Shown here piece by piece: positions 56,158 through 64,000 of a stretch of DNA of 64,000 bases. Below the pieces are notes generated by a model. It made no database searches, was not told where the DNA came from, and worked only from the letters and a program-made list of their open reading frames with translations. Within the stretch, counting starts at the first letter, position 1, and each line of letters starts with the position of its first letter. The position numbers and the translations under genes are program-made. This DNA comes from Dyadobacter sp. CY312. GTDB taxonomy: Bacteria; Bacteroidota; Bacteroidia; Cytophagales; Spirosomataceae. Location: contig NZ_JAJUXG010000012.1 in assembly GCF_021390535.1 (NCBI RefSeq), positions 332,521 through 396,520 of the forward strand, given 5' to 3'.

Positions 56158-58897
56158 ATGACGACTTCTTATATTCCATCGGTGTTTGATTATACTTCCC
56201 TTTAAACGCGGTTGAAAAATAAGTGGGAGAGGAGAAGCCAACCTTATAGGCAATATCCGCAACTGTCAGATCATCGCGGCGTAGTAAAAATCTCGCCTTA
56301 TTCAGCCGAACCTGCTGCATGTATTCATTTACGCTCATGCCCAGCAGCGCTTTCACTTTTCTGTAAAGCTGCACCCGCGACATGCCCATGTCTTTGCCAA
56401 TATCTTCAACACTCAGTTCTGAGTTGTCGTAATGCTCTTCAATGTAAGCTGTGAACTGCGTGATGAATTTCTTGTCGAGCTTGTTCGGATTGGTGCCGGA
56501 GGAAGTTTCAATAGGTAATTCGCTGGTGTAATGTTCCCGGAGCAACGCCCTGTTTTTGAGCAGGGTTTTGATCATTTCCTGCACATACAACAAGTTGAAT
56601 GGCTTGGTGATGTAAGCGTCTACACCCGTTTGTATACCTTCTATTTGCTGCTCCGTGGTGGTGCGGGCTGTGAGTAAAATCACCGGAATATGCGATGTTC
56701 GGAAATCGGTTTTAAGAATGGAAGTCACGCTCAGACCATCCTTTTTAGGCAGCATGACGTCGCATACGATCAGATCCGGAATGTGTTCAAAAGCCAGCCG
56801 TAAACCTTCTTCGCCGTCGTTGGCTACGAATATCTGATAGCCAGTTTGTAACTTTTGTTCCAGAAGTCGTACCAAATCACTGTTGTCTTCAATAATCAAA
56901 ACGGATTGTTCTCTGGCTGACACTCCGCCAACTGCCGGGACATTTATCGGTGCAATTTCTTCATTAAGCTCAAAATTTTGAACCATTGAAAAGTCTTCGA
57001 CCTGTTCGTTTCGCAATTCATCTGGTCGGAAGTGGTTGTTGCCAAGTGGTAATTCAATGGTAAAAGCGGTTTCTTTATTTGGCTGACTGCGAACAGAGAT
57101 TGTTCCTTTATGAAGGGAAATAAGCTCTCTGGAAAGTGCCAGTCCGAGCCCGGTTCCGAGTGCTTTGTAATTGCTTTCTGCCTGGTAAAATACTTCAAAA
57201 ACGTGAGCAACTTCCGATTCTGTCATGCCAATCCCGTTGTCTTCCACAGTTATCTGCACATGATCGGGCGTTATGCTTTTGATATACAGATAGACCCGCC
57301 CCTTATCCGGCGTGAATTTAAAAGCGTTTGAAAGTAAATTGAATATCACTTTGTCCAGCATTGTGGTATCAAACCAGACCATCATTTCAGCTTCTGATGC
57401 AATCAGTTGAAAATCAATTTTGTGTTTTGAAGCAATGCGTTCAAAGGCCACCATAATGTCCTTCACGAATGCCACCAGATTGTGCTCGCCAGCACGCACC
57501 TGCATTCGGTGACTGCCCAGTTTCCTGAAATCCATCAGTTGCGTTACCAGCCGTAGTAGTCGCAAGGTATTTTTTCTGATCAGTGAAAGCTCCTGTTTAA
57601 TAAGCGGATCGCGGATTTTATCACTTGCCAGGACGTCTTCAACCGGTGCAAGAATCAAGGTAAGTGGCGTACGGAATTCGTGAGAAATGTTGGTGAAAAA
57701 TTTGAGTTTGGCTTCGTTTTCAATTTCAGCGCTTTGTGCAAGTTGTTCAATCTGGTTTTTATGATCTGATATTTCATGGTTCTGAACTTCCAGTCGTCTG
57801 TTTATCTTGCGGTTTTCACGTAAAGAATAAAAGGAAATTGCCCCGAAAATGAGTGCTAAAGCAAGCGTAATGGAAACGGTGTAGATAACAATACTTTGAT
57901 TTTCAGAGATGGCACGCTGCTCTTCAATTTTCTCCTGGCGCCGCTCAATGTCCTGCTGTTGTGCCACCAGTTTTTCACTCTGTAACTTCATGATCCGTAC
58001 ATTGGTAGAATCAATCGTAGTGATCTGAAGCCGGTTTTCTCTTTTGAAAGGCTTCTTTTGCAGAATAGAAATGGCAGTTCGAATGGCTTCTTCGCCACCG
58101 GTTGGATATAAAATCGTAGCATTCAGAATGCCCTTGTCCACCAGATCAATTCCTCCATTTGGCCCTGTAAGTCCGTCGACACCAATTAAACGGATCCTTT
58201 TTTCAATACCTAAATCCTTGCAAACCTTAAAGGCAGTCAATGCACGGCGATCATTCTGGCAGAAAATGACGTCAATATCTGTATGCTCTTTCAGGAGTTT
58301 TGTCAGCGGAGCTTCAAATGAATATTTGTCCCAATCGCCATCCAGTTTTGCAATTAACTGAATACCGGGAAAACGGTTTATCGTTTCCATAAAACCTTTG
58401 TGACGGTCAATATCAGCGGAGGAGCCTGGTTTTTCGCTGATCTCAATAACTTTTCCGGTTCCTTTCAAAAGCGTGTTGGTGTAAGCTCCTGCAATTTGCC
58501 CAACCTCCAGATTGTCGGCACCGACATAAGCCGTATACTGGTCGGAGTTGGTGCGGCGATCCAGAATAATTACGGGAATACCATTTTGATAAGCTTTTTC
58601 TGCAATGGGTGTAATCGGTTCTGCTTCATTGGGTGAGATAATGAGCAGATCAACATTCAATTTGATCAACTCTTCAATTTGTGTGATTTGCTTGTCGCTT
58701 TGTCCGCCCGCATCTTTCATGACGAAATTAATCTCCGGATTAAAAGACAATTCCCGATACATACTTTCCTGCATCGTTTTACGCCAGTTATCAGCCCCGG
58801 TACACTGCGAAAAGCCAACGGTATATTGCTTCGACTCTTTTTTGGAGCAGGCTGTTAAGAGAAATAAAAGGAGAAAGGCGACGGCGAAGTATTTCAA
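56156..58897 (-). CDS. Hybrid two-component system with sugar-binding-protein sensor
   Basis: 913 residues. The N terminus (lipoprotein-like LLTACSKK) leads to a type 1 periplasmic binding-protein domain (about 25-310, VGFSQCTGADNWRKT, IIILDRRTNSDQYT), one transmembrane helix (about 338-360), a histidine kinase with phospho-acceptor His406 (NISHEFRTPL) and ATPase motifs, a receiver with Asp713 (CDVMLPKKDG), and a C-terminal AraC-type DNA-binding domain (from about 805). This is the layout of the fructose-sensing regulator BT1754 of Bacteroides thetaiotaomicron, so it probably controls the nearby fructan locus. The sensor lacks the beta-propeller of most other hybrid systems. Confidence 0.95.
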   Translation of the reverse strand: MKYFAVAFLLLFLLTACSKKESKQYTVGFSQCTGADNWRKTMQESMYRELSFNPEINFVMKDAGGQSDKQITQIEELIKLNVDLLIISPNEAEPITPIAEKAYQNGIPVIILDRRTNSDQYTAYVGADNLEVGQIAGAYTNTLLKGTGKVIEISEKPGSSADIDRHKGFMETINRFPGIQLIAKLDGDWDKYSFEAPLTKLLKEHTDIDVIFCQNDRRALTAFKVCKDLGIEKRIRLIGVDGLTGPNGGIDLVDKGILNATILYPTGGEEAIRTAISILQKKPFKRENRLQITTIDSTNVRIMKLQSEKLVAQQQDIERRQEKIEEQRAISENQSIVIYTVSITLALALIFGAISFYSLRENRKINRRLEVQNHEISDHKNQIEQLAQSAEIENEAKLKFFTNISHEFRTPLTLILAPVEDVLASDKIRDPLIKQELSLIRKNTLRLLRLVTQLMDFRKLGSHRMQVRAGEHNLVAFVKDIMVAFERIASKHKIDFQLIASEAEMMVWFDTTMLDKVIFNLLSNAFKFTPDKGRVYLYIKSITPDHVQITVEDNGIGMTESEVAHVFEVFYQAESNYKALGTGLGLALSRELISLHKGTISVRSQPNKETAFTIELPLGNNHFRPDELRNEQVEDFSMVQNFELNEEIAPINVPAVGGVSAREQSVLIIEDNSDLVRLLEQKLQTGYQIFVANDGEEGLRLAFEHIPDLIVCDVMLPKKDGLSVTSILKTDFRTSHIPVILLTARTTTEQQIEGIQTGVDAYITKPFNLLYVQEMIKTLLKNRALLREHYTSELPIETSSGTNPNKLDKKFITQFTAYIEEHYDNSELSVEDIGKDMGMSRVQLYRKVKALLGMSVNEYMQQVRLNKARFLLRRDDLTVADIAYKVGFSSPTYFSTAFKGKYNQTPMEYKKSS

Positions 58898-58933
58898 TTC
58901 TTTCAGCTATTTATACTATTTCATTGATCTGAT

Positions 58934-58941
58934 CAAATGTA
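58934..58941 (-). promoter_or_regulatory. Candidate -7 box (TACATTTG) of the hybrid two-component gene
   Basis: Exact fit to TAnnTTTG on the minus strand, 37 bases before the ATG. A perfect palindrome CAAATGCATTTG (58945-58956) lies just upstream. Confidence 0.4.
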
Positions 58942-59153
58942 TTACAAATGCATTTGAAACAGACGTAATATTTCATCAGAGTTTAGCAAAGACCCGGATT
59001 TTGCTATCGTGATGATGTTTGAATCAATATTACTCATTGATTAATAGTATTAAAGTTAAAATAAATAGTATTATTCTGTAAGGTATCCTTGCGGATATTT
59101 CGTCATTCATCTTGTATTTTCCTCATCCCCGACATTCCTAATCCTATATAACC

Positions 59154-60461
59154 ATGCAAGATCAAAATCAGGTTTCCCGTAGAGAATTTATTAAAAATTC
59201 GGCTGGGGTAGCAGCAGTGCTTGCTATTCCTTCAATCATTCCTGCAAGTGCGTTCGGTGCCAATGACCGCGTTCGTGTTGCAGTTTTAGGCGTCAATGGA
59301 CGTGGTCAGGATCATATCAAAGGATATAACAAACTGGAAAATGTAGAAGTGGCTACTTTTTGTGACCCAGATAATGTAATCCTGCAAAAACGTGCACAGG
59401 AATTTACCGAAAAAACGGGTAAGAAAGTAAAGACTGAAAATGACCTACGGAAAGTGTTTGAGGACAAATCTATCGATGTGGTGAGTATTGCAACGCCCAA
59501 TCACTGGCATGCGCTGGCTGCGATTTGGGCTTGTCAGGCAGGAAAGGATGTGTATGTTGAAAAACCAGGCACACACAACCTGCACGAAGGGCGGAAGCTG
59601 ATTGAAGCAGCACATAAATACAAACGAGTTGTGCAGCACGGAGTGCAGTTGCGGAGTTCGGAAGCACTTAAAGAAGCGGTGAAACACATGCGGGACGGAC
59701 TGATTGGAAATGTGTATATGGCACGTGGATTGGTTTATAAATGGCGACCAGATATTGGAGACAAGGGAACTTCAAAAATACCAGAAGGGCTGAATTATGA
59801 CCTTTGGACCGGACCGGCAGAAATGAAACCGTTTTCGGAAAACTATGTGCATTACAACTGGCACTGGCATTGGAACTATGGCAATGGAGATATCGGGAAT
59901 CAGGGAATTCATGAAACCGACATGTGTATGTGGGGACTTGGTGTGGACAGTTTTCCGGAAAAAATTACGTCGTCAGGAGGTAAATTTCTTTGGAACGACG
60001 CCAAAGAAACGCCTGAATTGATGACATCCTCTTTCATCTATTCCAAAGAAAAAAAGATCATTGAATTCGAAGTGCGCCCCTGGATGACGAACGACGAAGG
60101 TGGTGTTGGAATTGGTAATATATTTTATGGAAGTGAGGGCTATCTGGTTGTGAAAGGTTACGATTTTTATGAGACTTTTTTGGGTAAAGACAAAAAGGCC
60201 GGCCCGACCAGAAAAGCGGGTGGAGACCATTACAAAAACTTCATTGATGCCGTAGTAGCCCGCGATCCAAAAATGTGCAACGGTCCGGTAGAAACGGCTC
60301 ATTTATCTTCTGGATTGGCACATTTGGGCAATATAGCCTACCGCACAGGCCGGGCCCTGACTTTCGATCCGAAAACAGAAAAATTTGTAGGCGACGACGA
60401 TGCTAACAAATACCTCACCAGAAATTACCGTGCTCCGTATTCGTTACCAGCTACGGTTTAG
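59154..60461 (+). CDS. Tat-exported Gfo/Idh/MocA family oxidoreductase
   Basis: 435 residues. The N terminus has a Tat motif (SRREFIKNSAG) and hydrophobic stretch, so the folded protein is exported with its cofactor. Rossmann domain: RVAVLGVNGRGQDH (about 42-55) and the Lys-containing EKPGTHN (about 138-144), the family's catalytic/binding motif. The C-terminal half has the GGDH-containing KAGGDHYKNFIDAV. Such enzymes oxidise or reduce sugars and inositols; periplasmic forms may hold NAD(P) tightly. It is separate from the fructan locus. Confidence 0.92.
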   Translation: MQDQNQVSRREFIKNSAGVAAVLAIPSIIPASAFGANDRVRVAVLGVNGRGQDHIKGYNKLENVEVATFCDPDNVILQKRAQEFTEKTGKKVKTENDLRKVFEDKSIDVVSIATPNHWHALAAIWACQAGKDVYVEKPGTHNLHEGRKLIEAAHKYKRVVQHGVQLRSSEALKEAVKHMRDGLIGNVYMARGLVYKWRPDIGDKGTSKIPEGLNYDLWTGPAEMKPFSENYVHYNWHWHWNYGNGDIGNQGIHETDMCMWGLGVDSFPEKITSSGGKFLWNDAKETPELMTSSFIYSKEKKIIEFEVRPWMTNDEGGVGIGNIFYGSEGYLVVKGYDFYETFLGKDKKAGPTRKAGGDHYKNFIDAVVARDPKMCNGPVETAHLSSGLAHLGNIAYRTGRALTFDPKTEKFVGDDDANKYLTRNYRAPYSLPATV

Positions 60462-60487
60462 TGTTTAATGTGTTTGGTATCTCAATT

Positions 60488-60517
60488 CAGCCTGGGTTTT
60501 TATCCGGGCTGTTTTTT
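60488..60517 (+). terminator. Rho-independent terminator after the oxidoreductase gene
   Basis: CAGCCTGG (60488-60495) pairs with CCGGGCTG (60504-60511) with one G-T pair, followed by TTTTTT. Confidence 0.85.
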
Positions 60518-60562
60518 GGTAAATACACCATCGGAAGTGTTAGGCATGACGGGTTGAACAGC

Positions 60563-61225
60563 CTACCTCTTTTTGAAGGTGTAAAAATATTCTTGAATAG
60601 CAAGCGTGTCATTTTTACCAACTTTGCTTATGTAGGATTGATCAAACTCATTGAACTTAGTACCTGATGTGGAGGATTTTTGTAAAATTGGTTCTGGGAA
60701 ATAACCTGACATTAAATACCATTTTACTCGTTTGTATTCAAAAGTAGACAACTTTAATTCAGTATAATTACCATATCCCACCAGCATATGGTAAGTGCTC
60801 CATTTGCTATCCCATACCGGCTCAGCCTCGCTCTTATATTTTGCCATGTTAAAGTTTGTTTCAATGGCTTCTTTACTCGTAATAATTCGGTTTGTAGATT
60901 TAAAAAGAAATTGTTCTCCATTTTTAGTGACAATCAGGGAAGGGAATGTATTTAGAATTCCAGCGGAGTCAGTCGAGAAGAAAGTAAAATGCTCGTCGCT
61001 GACCAGAGAAGTGTCGTTTTGTGCAAAGCCGCCATTGGTTTTTACAAATTTACTAATAACGGCGGGATCGGTTATTTCCTTTCCATCACTATACAAATGA
61101 AGCTTTGATTTTTTGGTTATACCATTTAAATAGAGTGTGGAGGGAAATTCCGGGAGTTGTTCGATATCTGTCTTTTTACAGGCTATCACAAATATTAATA
61201 GAGAGAAAGTGTAGATATATTTCAT
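60563..61225 (-). CDS. Lipoprotein of unknown function
   Basis: 220 residues; the lipobox ends at Cys16 (FVIACKK). The remainder is rich in Ser, Thr and aromatic residues (HLYSDGKEITDPAV, VKWYLMSGYFPEP) with no family I recognise. It is flanked by a convergent oxidoreductase gene and a divergent repeat-rich gene, and the local DNA is AT-richer than either. Function unknown. Confidence 0.7.
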   Translation of the reverse strand: MKYIYTFSLLIFVIACKKTDIEQLPEFPSTLYLNGITKKSKLHLYSDGKEITDPAVISKFVKTNGGFAQNDTSLVSDEHFTFFSTDSAGILNTFPSLIVTKNGEQFLFKSTNRIITSKEAIETNFNMAKYKSEAEPVWDSKWSTYHMLVGYGNYTELKLSTFEYKRVKWYLMSGYFPEPILQKSSTSGTKFNEFDQSYISKVGKNDTLAIQEYFYTFKKR

Positions 61226-61477
61226 TAATCTAGTCAGGGTTGATAATTTATCTTTAATAGGTCACATAAAGCTAATAGATTTTACAGGAAAAATAGGTTA
61301 AAAAGACGTCTTAGCTTTAAATGGATTGTAATGTAGGAAGCTTAATTACACTTCGAGCATACTTCTTTATTTGCCTGACCAAGTGATAATTAACCTAAGA
61401 TCGTTTAACTTAACACCTGGAAATCCCTGGTCAATTCTTGTCTACAACGTTATTGATGCTTTAAATAAAAATACGCT

Positions 61478-63853
61478 ATGGATACGTCACTCAAAAAAAT
61501 ACTGATTCTAAGCTGTTTGGTTCTTATTTGTTTGGTATCAAAAGGATTTAGCCAGGACAGCTGGCCCCGGCAGATTCCTTATTCCGGAGGTGGGACGATC
61601 ACGATTTATCAGCCTCAGCCGGAAAAACTGACTGGTGATAACCTGGAAGCGAGAGCTGCGGTATCAATCCGGAAAAATGCTGCGGATGAGCCGATCTTTG
61701 GTGCGATGTGGATTAAAGCGGCTCTTTCGGGTGCGGGAGATGTCGCTACTGCAAAGGAGGTGACAGTGGTCAATTCTAAATTTGCCGAAGATGAGAATAT
61801 AAACGCAAAGGATTTTAAAAGTTCTGTTGAAAAGGGATTGAGTGCGCTCAGTGTCAAATTTTCCCGTGAGCGTGTACTTGCTTCGATTAGTCAGGAGCAG
61901 GGTGAAAATACACTCAAAAATGATCCGCCGCTTATTATTTACAGAGACAAACCTACGACGCTTATTGTACTGGATGGAGAACCTCTGGAGGAAAAGGATG
62001 ATGACCTTAACATGGTTCGTGTGACGAATACCCCGTATCTGATTGTGACGAATCCCGGGGATAACAAATATTATCTTTACGGCGGCAGTTTTTGGTACAG
62101 TTCACCCCGTGTCAAAGATGGCTGGACTTCTGTTAAAAGCTTGCCTTCTGCCATCAGGCAGATAGATGTAAAAATGAAGGAAGAGGAGAAAAAAGCCAGT
62201 TCTCAGAATGAACAAACGAGCCAGTTTACGACACCAACTGAAATACTGGTCGTAACCGAACCGGCAGAACTGATACAGACAGAAGGAAAACCTACTTACC
62301 AGGCTGTACAGAATTCCACTTTGTTATACGTAAACAATTCACTTGACGAGATTTTCAAAGATATCGACAGCCAGAAAAACTATATTCTTCTTGCCGGCAG
62401 ATGGTATAGAAGCAGTGCGCTGAATGGTCCCTGGGAATATGTTTCGCAAAACGATCTGCCTCGCGCCTTTGCCGATATACCAGCGGGTTCTGAAAAGGAC
62501 GGTGTGCTGGCCAGCGTGGCCGGAACGGAGGAAGCCAATGACGCGGTAATGGAAGCGCAAATTCCGCAAACGGCGAAAGTGGATAGGAATACGGCACAGG
62601 TGGAAGTTAATTATGATGGAAACCCACAATTTGAGCCAATAGCAAATACAAGCCTTTCCATTGCCGAGAATAGCAATATCACGGTGATGAGAACTACGGA
62701 TAACCGGTTTTATGCGCTGGAAAACGGAATCTGGTTTGTTGGGAATAGTGCATTTGGTCCATGGCGCGTTGCCAATGAGCGACCTTCGGATGTGGATCGC
62801 ATTCCGCCAAGTAGCAGTGCTTACAATGCAAGATATGTGCACATTTACGAAACAACTCCGCAATACGTATATGTAGGTTATACCCAAGGCTACATGGGAA
62901 ATTACATTTACGGCCCAACCGTGGTTTGGGGAACCGGATGGCGTTATCGCCCATGGAGAGGCAGATATTATCGTCCAAGGCCAGCCACCTGGGGTTTTGG
63001 AATGCATTACAATCCGTGGACAGGCTGGTCCATGAGTTTTGGTCTGGGTTTTAATGTGGGCTGGTACCATTATGGTTATTCAAGACCGCATTATGGTGGA
63101 GGCTGGTTTGGACCTCCTGCATTCCGTCCGCCGCATCGGCCATGGGGTTGGAATGGAGGTTATTATGGGGACAGAGGAAATTCCCGTCCGGGTTATACCA
63201 ATCGTCCCCGCCCGACTGTGGTAACCAACCGACCTGTTAATGGAGATGGTAGACCTAACGCGCATTTTGGGAATAACAACAATTTATATCGTGATCGGGA
63301 ATATGTAGTTGCGACCCGTGATAATGTGTACGTGCCGTCTCGCAGGCCAGTCACCAGACCTGTACCGGAAACCGGAGGCAACACCCGTCCGGGAGTGAGC
63401 CGTCCCGGCAATCAGTATGAACGCCCTGGTACCGGAACAACAAGACCCGAAGTTACAAGACCAGGAAGTGGTGGCAACACCCGTCCGGGAGTAAGCCGAC
63501 CTGGCAATCAGTATGAACGCCCTGGTAACGGAACCACGCGACCTGAAATCACAAGACCGGGAACTGGTGGTAATTCCCGTCCGGCGGTAACCCGACCCGA
63601 AGTAACGCCAGGTGTAAGGCCAGGAAGACAACCAGGGCAAACTACCCGACCAGAAATTACGCGACCACCCGTGAGCAGACCAGCACCACCCGCAAACCAG
63701 AATACCCGTCCGGCACGGCAGCCGACTGTTACTCCTTCGCCAGGACGTAGTCCGGCAGTATCCCCAGGTAGGGCTCCTGCTAATAGTCCTGCACCAAGAT
63801 CACAACAGCCATCAAGAAAACCTGCGGAGGATGCTGGAAGAAGAGGGAATTAA
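61478..63853 (+). CDS. Secreted tryptophan- and proline-rich repeat protein, function unknown
   Basis: 791 residues after a signal peptide ending FSQD. The N-terminal 180 residues start WPRQIPYSGGGTITIYQPQP, resembling proteins annotated as carbohydrate-binding family V/XII. Three related units then contain a Trp-centred turn: YGGSFWYSSP (about 200), LAGRWYRSSALNGPW (about 306) and ENGIWFVGNSAFGPW (about 415). A Trp/Tyr/Gly-rich stretch (about 480-570) is followed by an Arg/Pro-rich tail with 32-residue tandem repeats. Likely surface-exposed or cell-wall associated; the basic tail could bind anionic polymers (inference). Confidence 0.75.
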   Translation: MDTSLKKILILSCLVLICLVSKGFSQDSWPRQIPYSGGGTITIYQPQPEKLTGDNLEARAAVSIRKNAADEPIFGAMWIKAALSGAGDVATAKEVTVVNSKFAEDENINAKDFKSSVEKGLSALSVKFSRERVLASISQEQGENTLKNDPPLIIYRDKPTTLIVLDGEPLEEKDDDLNMVRVTNTPYLIVTNPGDNKYYLYGGSFWYSSPRVKDGWTSVKSLPSAIRQIDVKMKEEEKKASSQNEQTSQFTTPTEILVVTEPAELIQTEGKPTYQAVQNSTLLYVNNSLDEIFKDIDSQKNYILLAGRWYRSSALNGPWEYVSQNDLPRAFADIPAGSEKDGVLASVAGTEEANDAVMEAQIPQTAKVDRNTAQVEVNYDGNPQFEPIANTSLSIAENSNITVMRTTDNRFYALENGIWFVGNSAFGPWRVANERPSDVDRIPPSSSAYNARYVHIYETTPQYVYVGYTQGYMGNYIYGPTVVWGTGWRYRPWRGRYYRPRPATWGFGMHYNPWTGWSMSFGLGFNVGWYHYGYSRPHYGGGWFGPPAFRPPHRPWGWNGGYYGDRGNSRPGYTNRPRPTVVTNRPVNGDGRPNAHFGNNNNLYRDREYVVATRDNVYVPSRRPVTRPVPETGGNTRPGVSRPGNQYERPGTGTTRPEVTRPGSGGNTRPGVSRPGNQYERPGNGTTRPEITRPGTGGNSRPAVTRPEVTPGVRPGRQPGQTTRPEITRPPVSRPAPPANQNTRPARQPTVTPSPGRSPAVSPGRAPANSPAPRSQQPSRKPAEDAGRRGN
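63374..63600 (+). repeat. 96-bp tandem repeats in the Arg/Pro-rich tail
   Basis: Unit starts at 63374, 63470 and 63566, giving two full copies and part of a third, each encoding GGNTRPGVSRPGNQYERPG and a TTRPE segment. Copies differ mostly at synonymous positions. Confidence 0.9.
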
Positions 63854-63893
63854 TAGAAAATGTACCAATCGCTTACCTAAGAAATGGGAAAGC

Positions 63894-64000
63894 TGTCCCG
63901 TCCTGAAATAGCGATACACAAATTGTACAGCTATGCAAGAGAATCCTGAAACCAAGTATGTTAAACGAACGCAGAAGGACTATTCGATGTCTTTTAAATT
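63894..64000 (+). mobile_element. Left end of a probable IS3-family insertion sequence (truncated by window)
   Basis: The sequence TGTCCCGTCCTGAAATAGCG from 63894 begins with TG as IS3 ends do and precedes a transposase-like start. The true left boundary and the right end cannot be checked because the element runs off the window. Confidence 0.5.
63933..64000 (+). CDS. IS3-family transposase orfA, N-terminal fragment
   Basis: Only 22 codons are visible. They read as a polar start followed by RTQKDYSMSFK, the conserved beginning of the IS3/IS150-type helix-turn-helix protein (usual form RTQKDYxxxFK). The rest lies beyond the window. Confidence 0.6.
   Translation, partial: MQENPETKYVKRTQKDYSMSFK

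Noticed and set aside
62339..63070. Open frame of 243 codons on the minus strand
   Set aside because: Antisense to the Trp-rich secreted protein; the plus-strand frame has a signal peptide and internal repeats.

Overview
The window looks like a piece of chromosome from a member of the Bacteroidetes, most probably a Cytophagales such as Dyadobacter or a close relative (inference from gene content; no rRNA or other marker gene is present). The signs are two SusC/SusD outer-membrane glycan-uptake loci, a hybrid two-component system that joins sensor, kinase, receiver and AraC regulator in one chain, families largely restricted to this phylum (DUF3472/DUF5077, DUF6702, DUF5777, 7TMR-DISM), the near absence of Shine-Dalgarno sites, and promoter -7 boxes of the Bacteroidetes form TAnnTTTG. 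No tRNA, rRNA or CRISPR array was seen.

Region by region: 1-10.5 kb holds housekeeping and miscellaneous genes (partial DEAD-box helicase, fructose-1,6-bisphosphatase fbp, a secreted DUF5077/DUF3472 protein, a Pif1-like helicase with HRDC and HTH tails, a WG-repeat protein, a secreted alpha/beta hydrolase, small membrane and secreted proteins). 10.5-21.3 kb is a leftward block: tagaturonate reductase, a two-gene nucleotidyltransferase-like cassette immediately downstream of lon, lon itself, a DUF6702 gene with rseP (whose N terminus is duplicated), and an ABC exporter overlapping a membrane-anchored MutS-like ATPase. 21.5-29.8 kb is a rightward locus: a 7TM receptor fused to a transposase-type zinc ribbon, then SusC, SusD and a GH30 lipoprotein, suggesting beta-1,6-glucan or related glucan use. 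29.9-35.1 kb has an acyltransferase and an ECF sigma module (sigma factor, membrane-spanning partner with a beta-barrel domain, Rieske lipoprotein, DUF5777, YceI). 35.2-41.9 kb has a secreted GH2 beta-galactosidase with an odd lysine/arginine tail, coaX, a small lipoprotein, a gamma-glutamylcyclotransferase-like protein and a conserved 486-residue protein of unknown function.

42.0-51.0 kb is a complete leftward fructan locus: MFS sugar porter, PfkB-type fructokinase, SusC, SusD and a secreted GH32 fructanase. It is followed by a NrtR-like Nudix regulator, a large ThuA/quinoprotein/cytochrome c protein, a small secreted protein, and a hybrid two-component regulator whose sensor is a sugar-binding-protein domain, which makes it a good candidate regulator of the fructan locus. 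The right end has a Tat-exported Gfo/Idh/MocA oxidoreductase, a lipoprotein, a secreted tryptophan- and proline-rich repeat protein, and the first codons of an IS3-type transposase.

The most unusual items are the 7TM/zinc-ribbon fusion, the apparently envelope-spanning anti-sigma/beta-barrel protein, the nucleotidyltransferase-like pair behind lon, the duplicated N terminus of RseP, the histone-like tail on the beta-galactosidase, and two sets of repeated or palindromic sites around the Nudix regulator.
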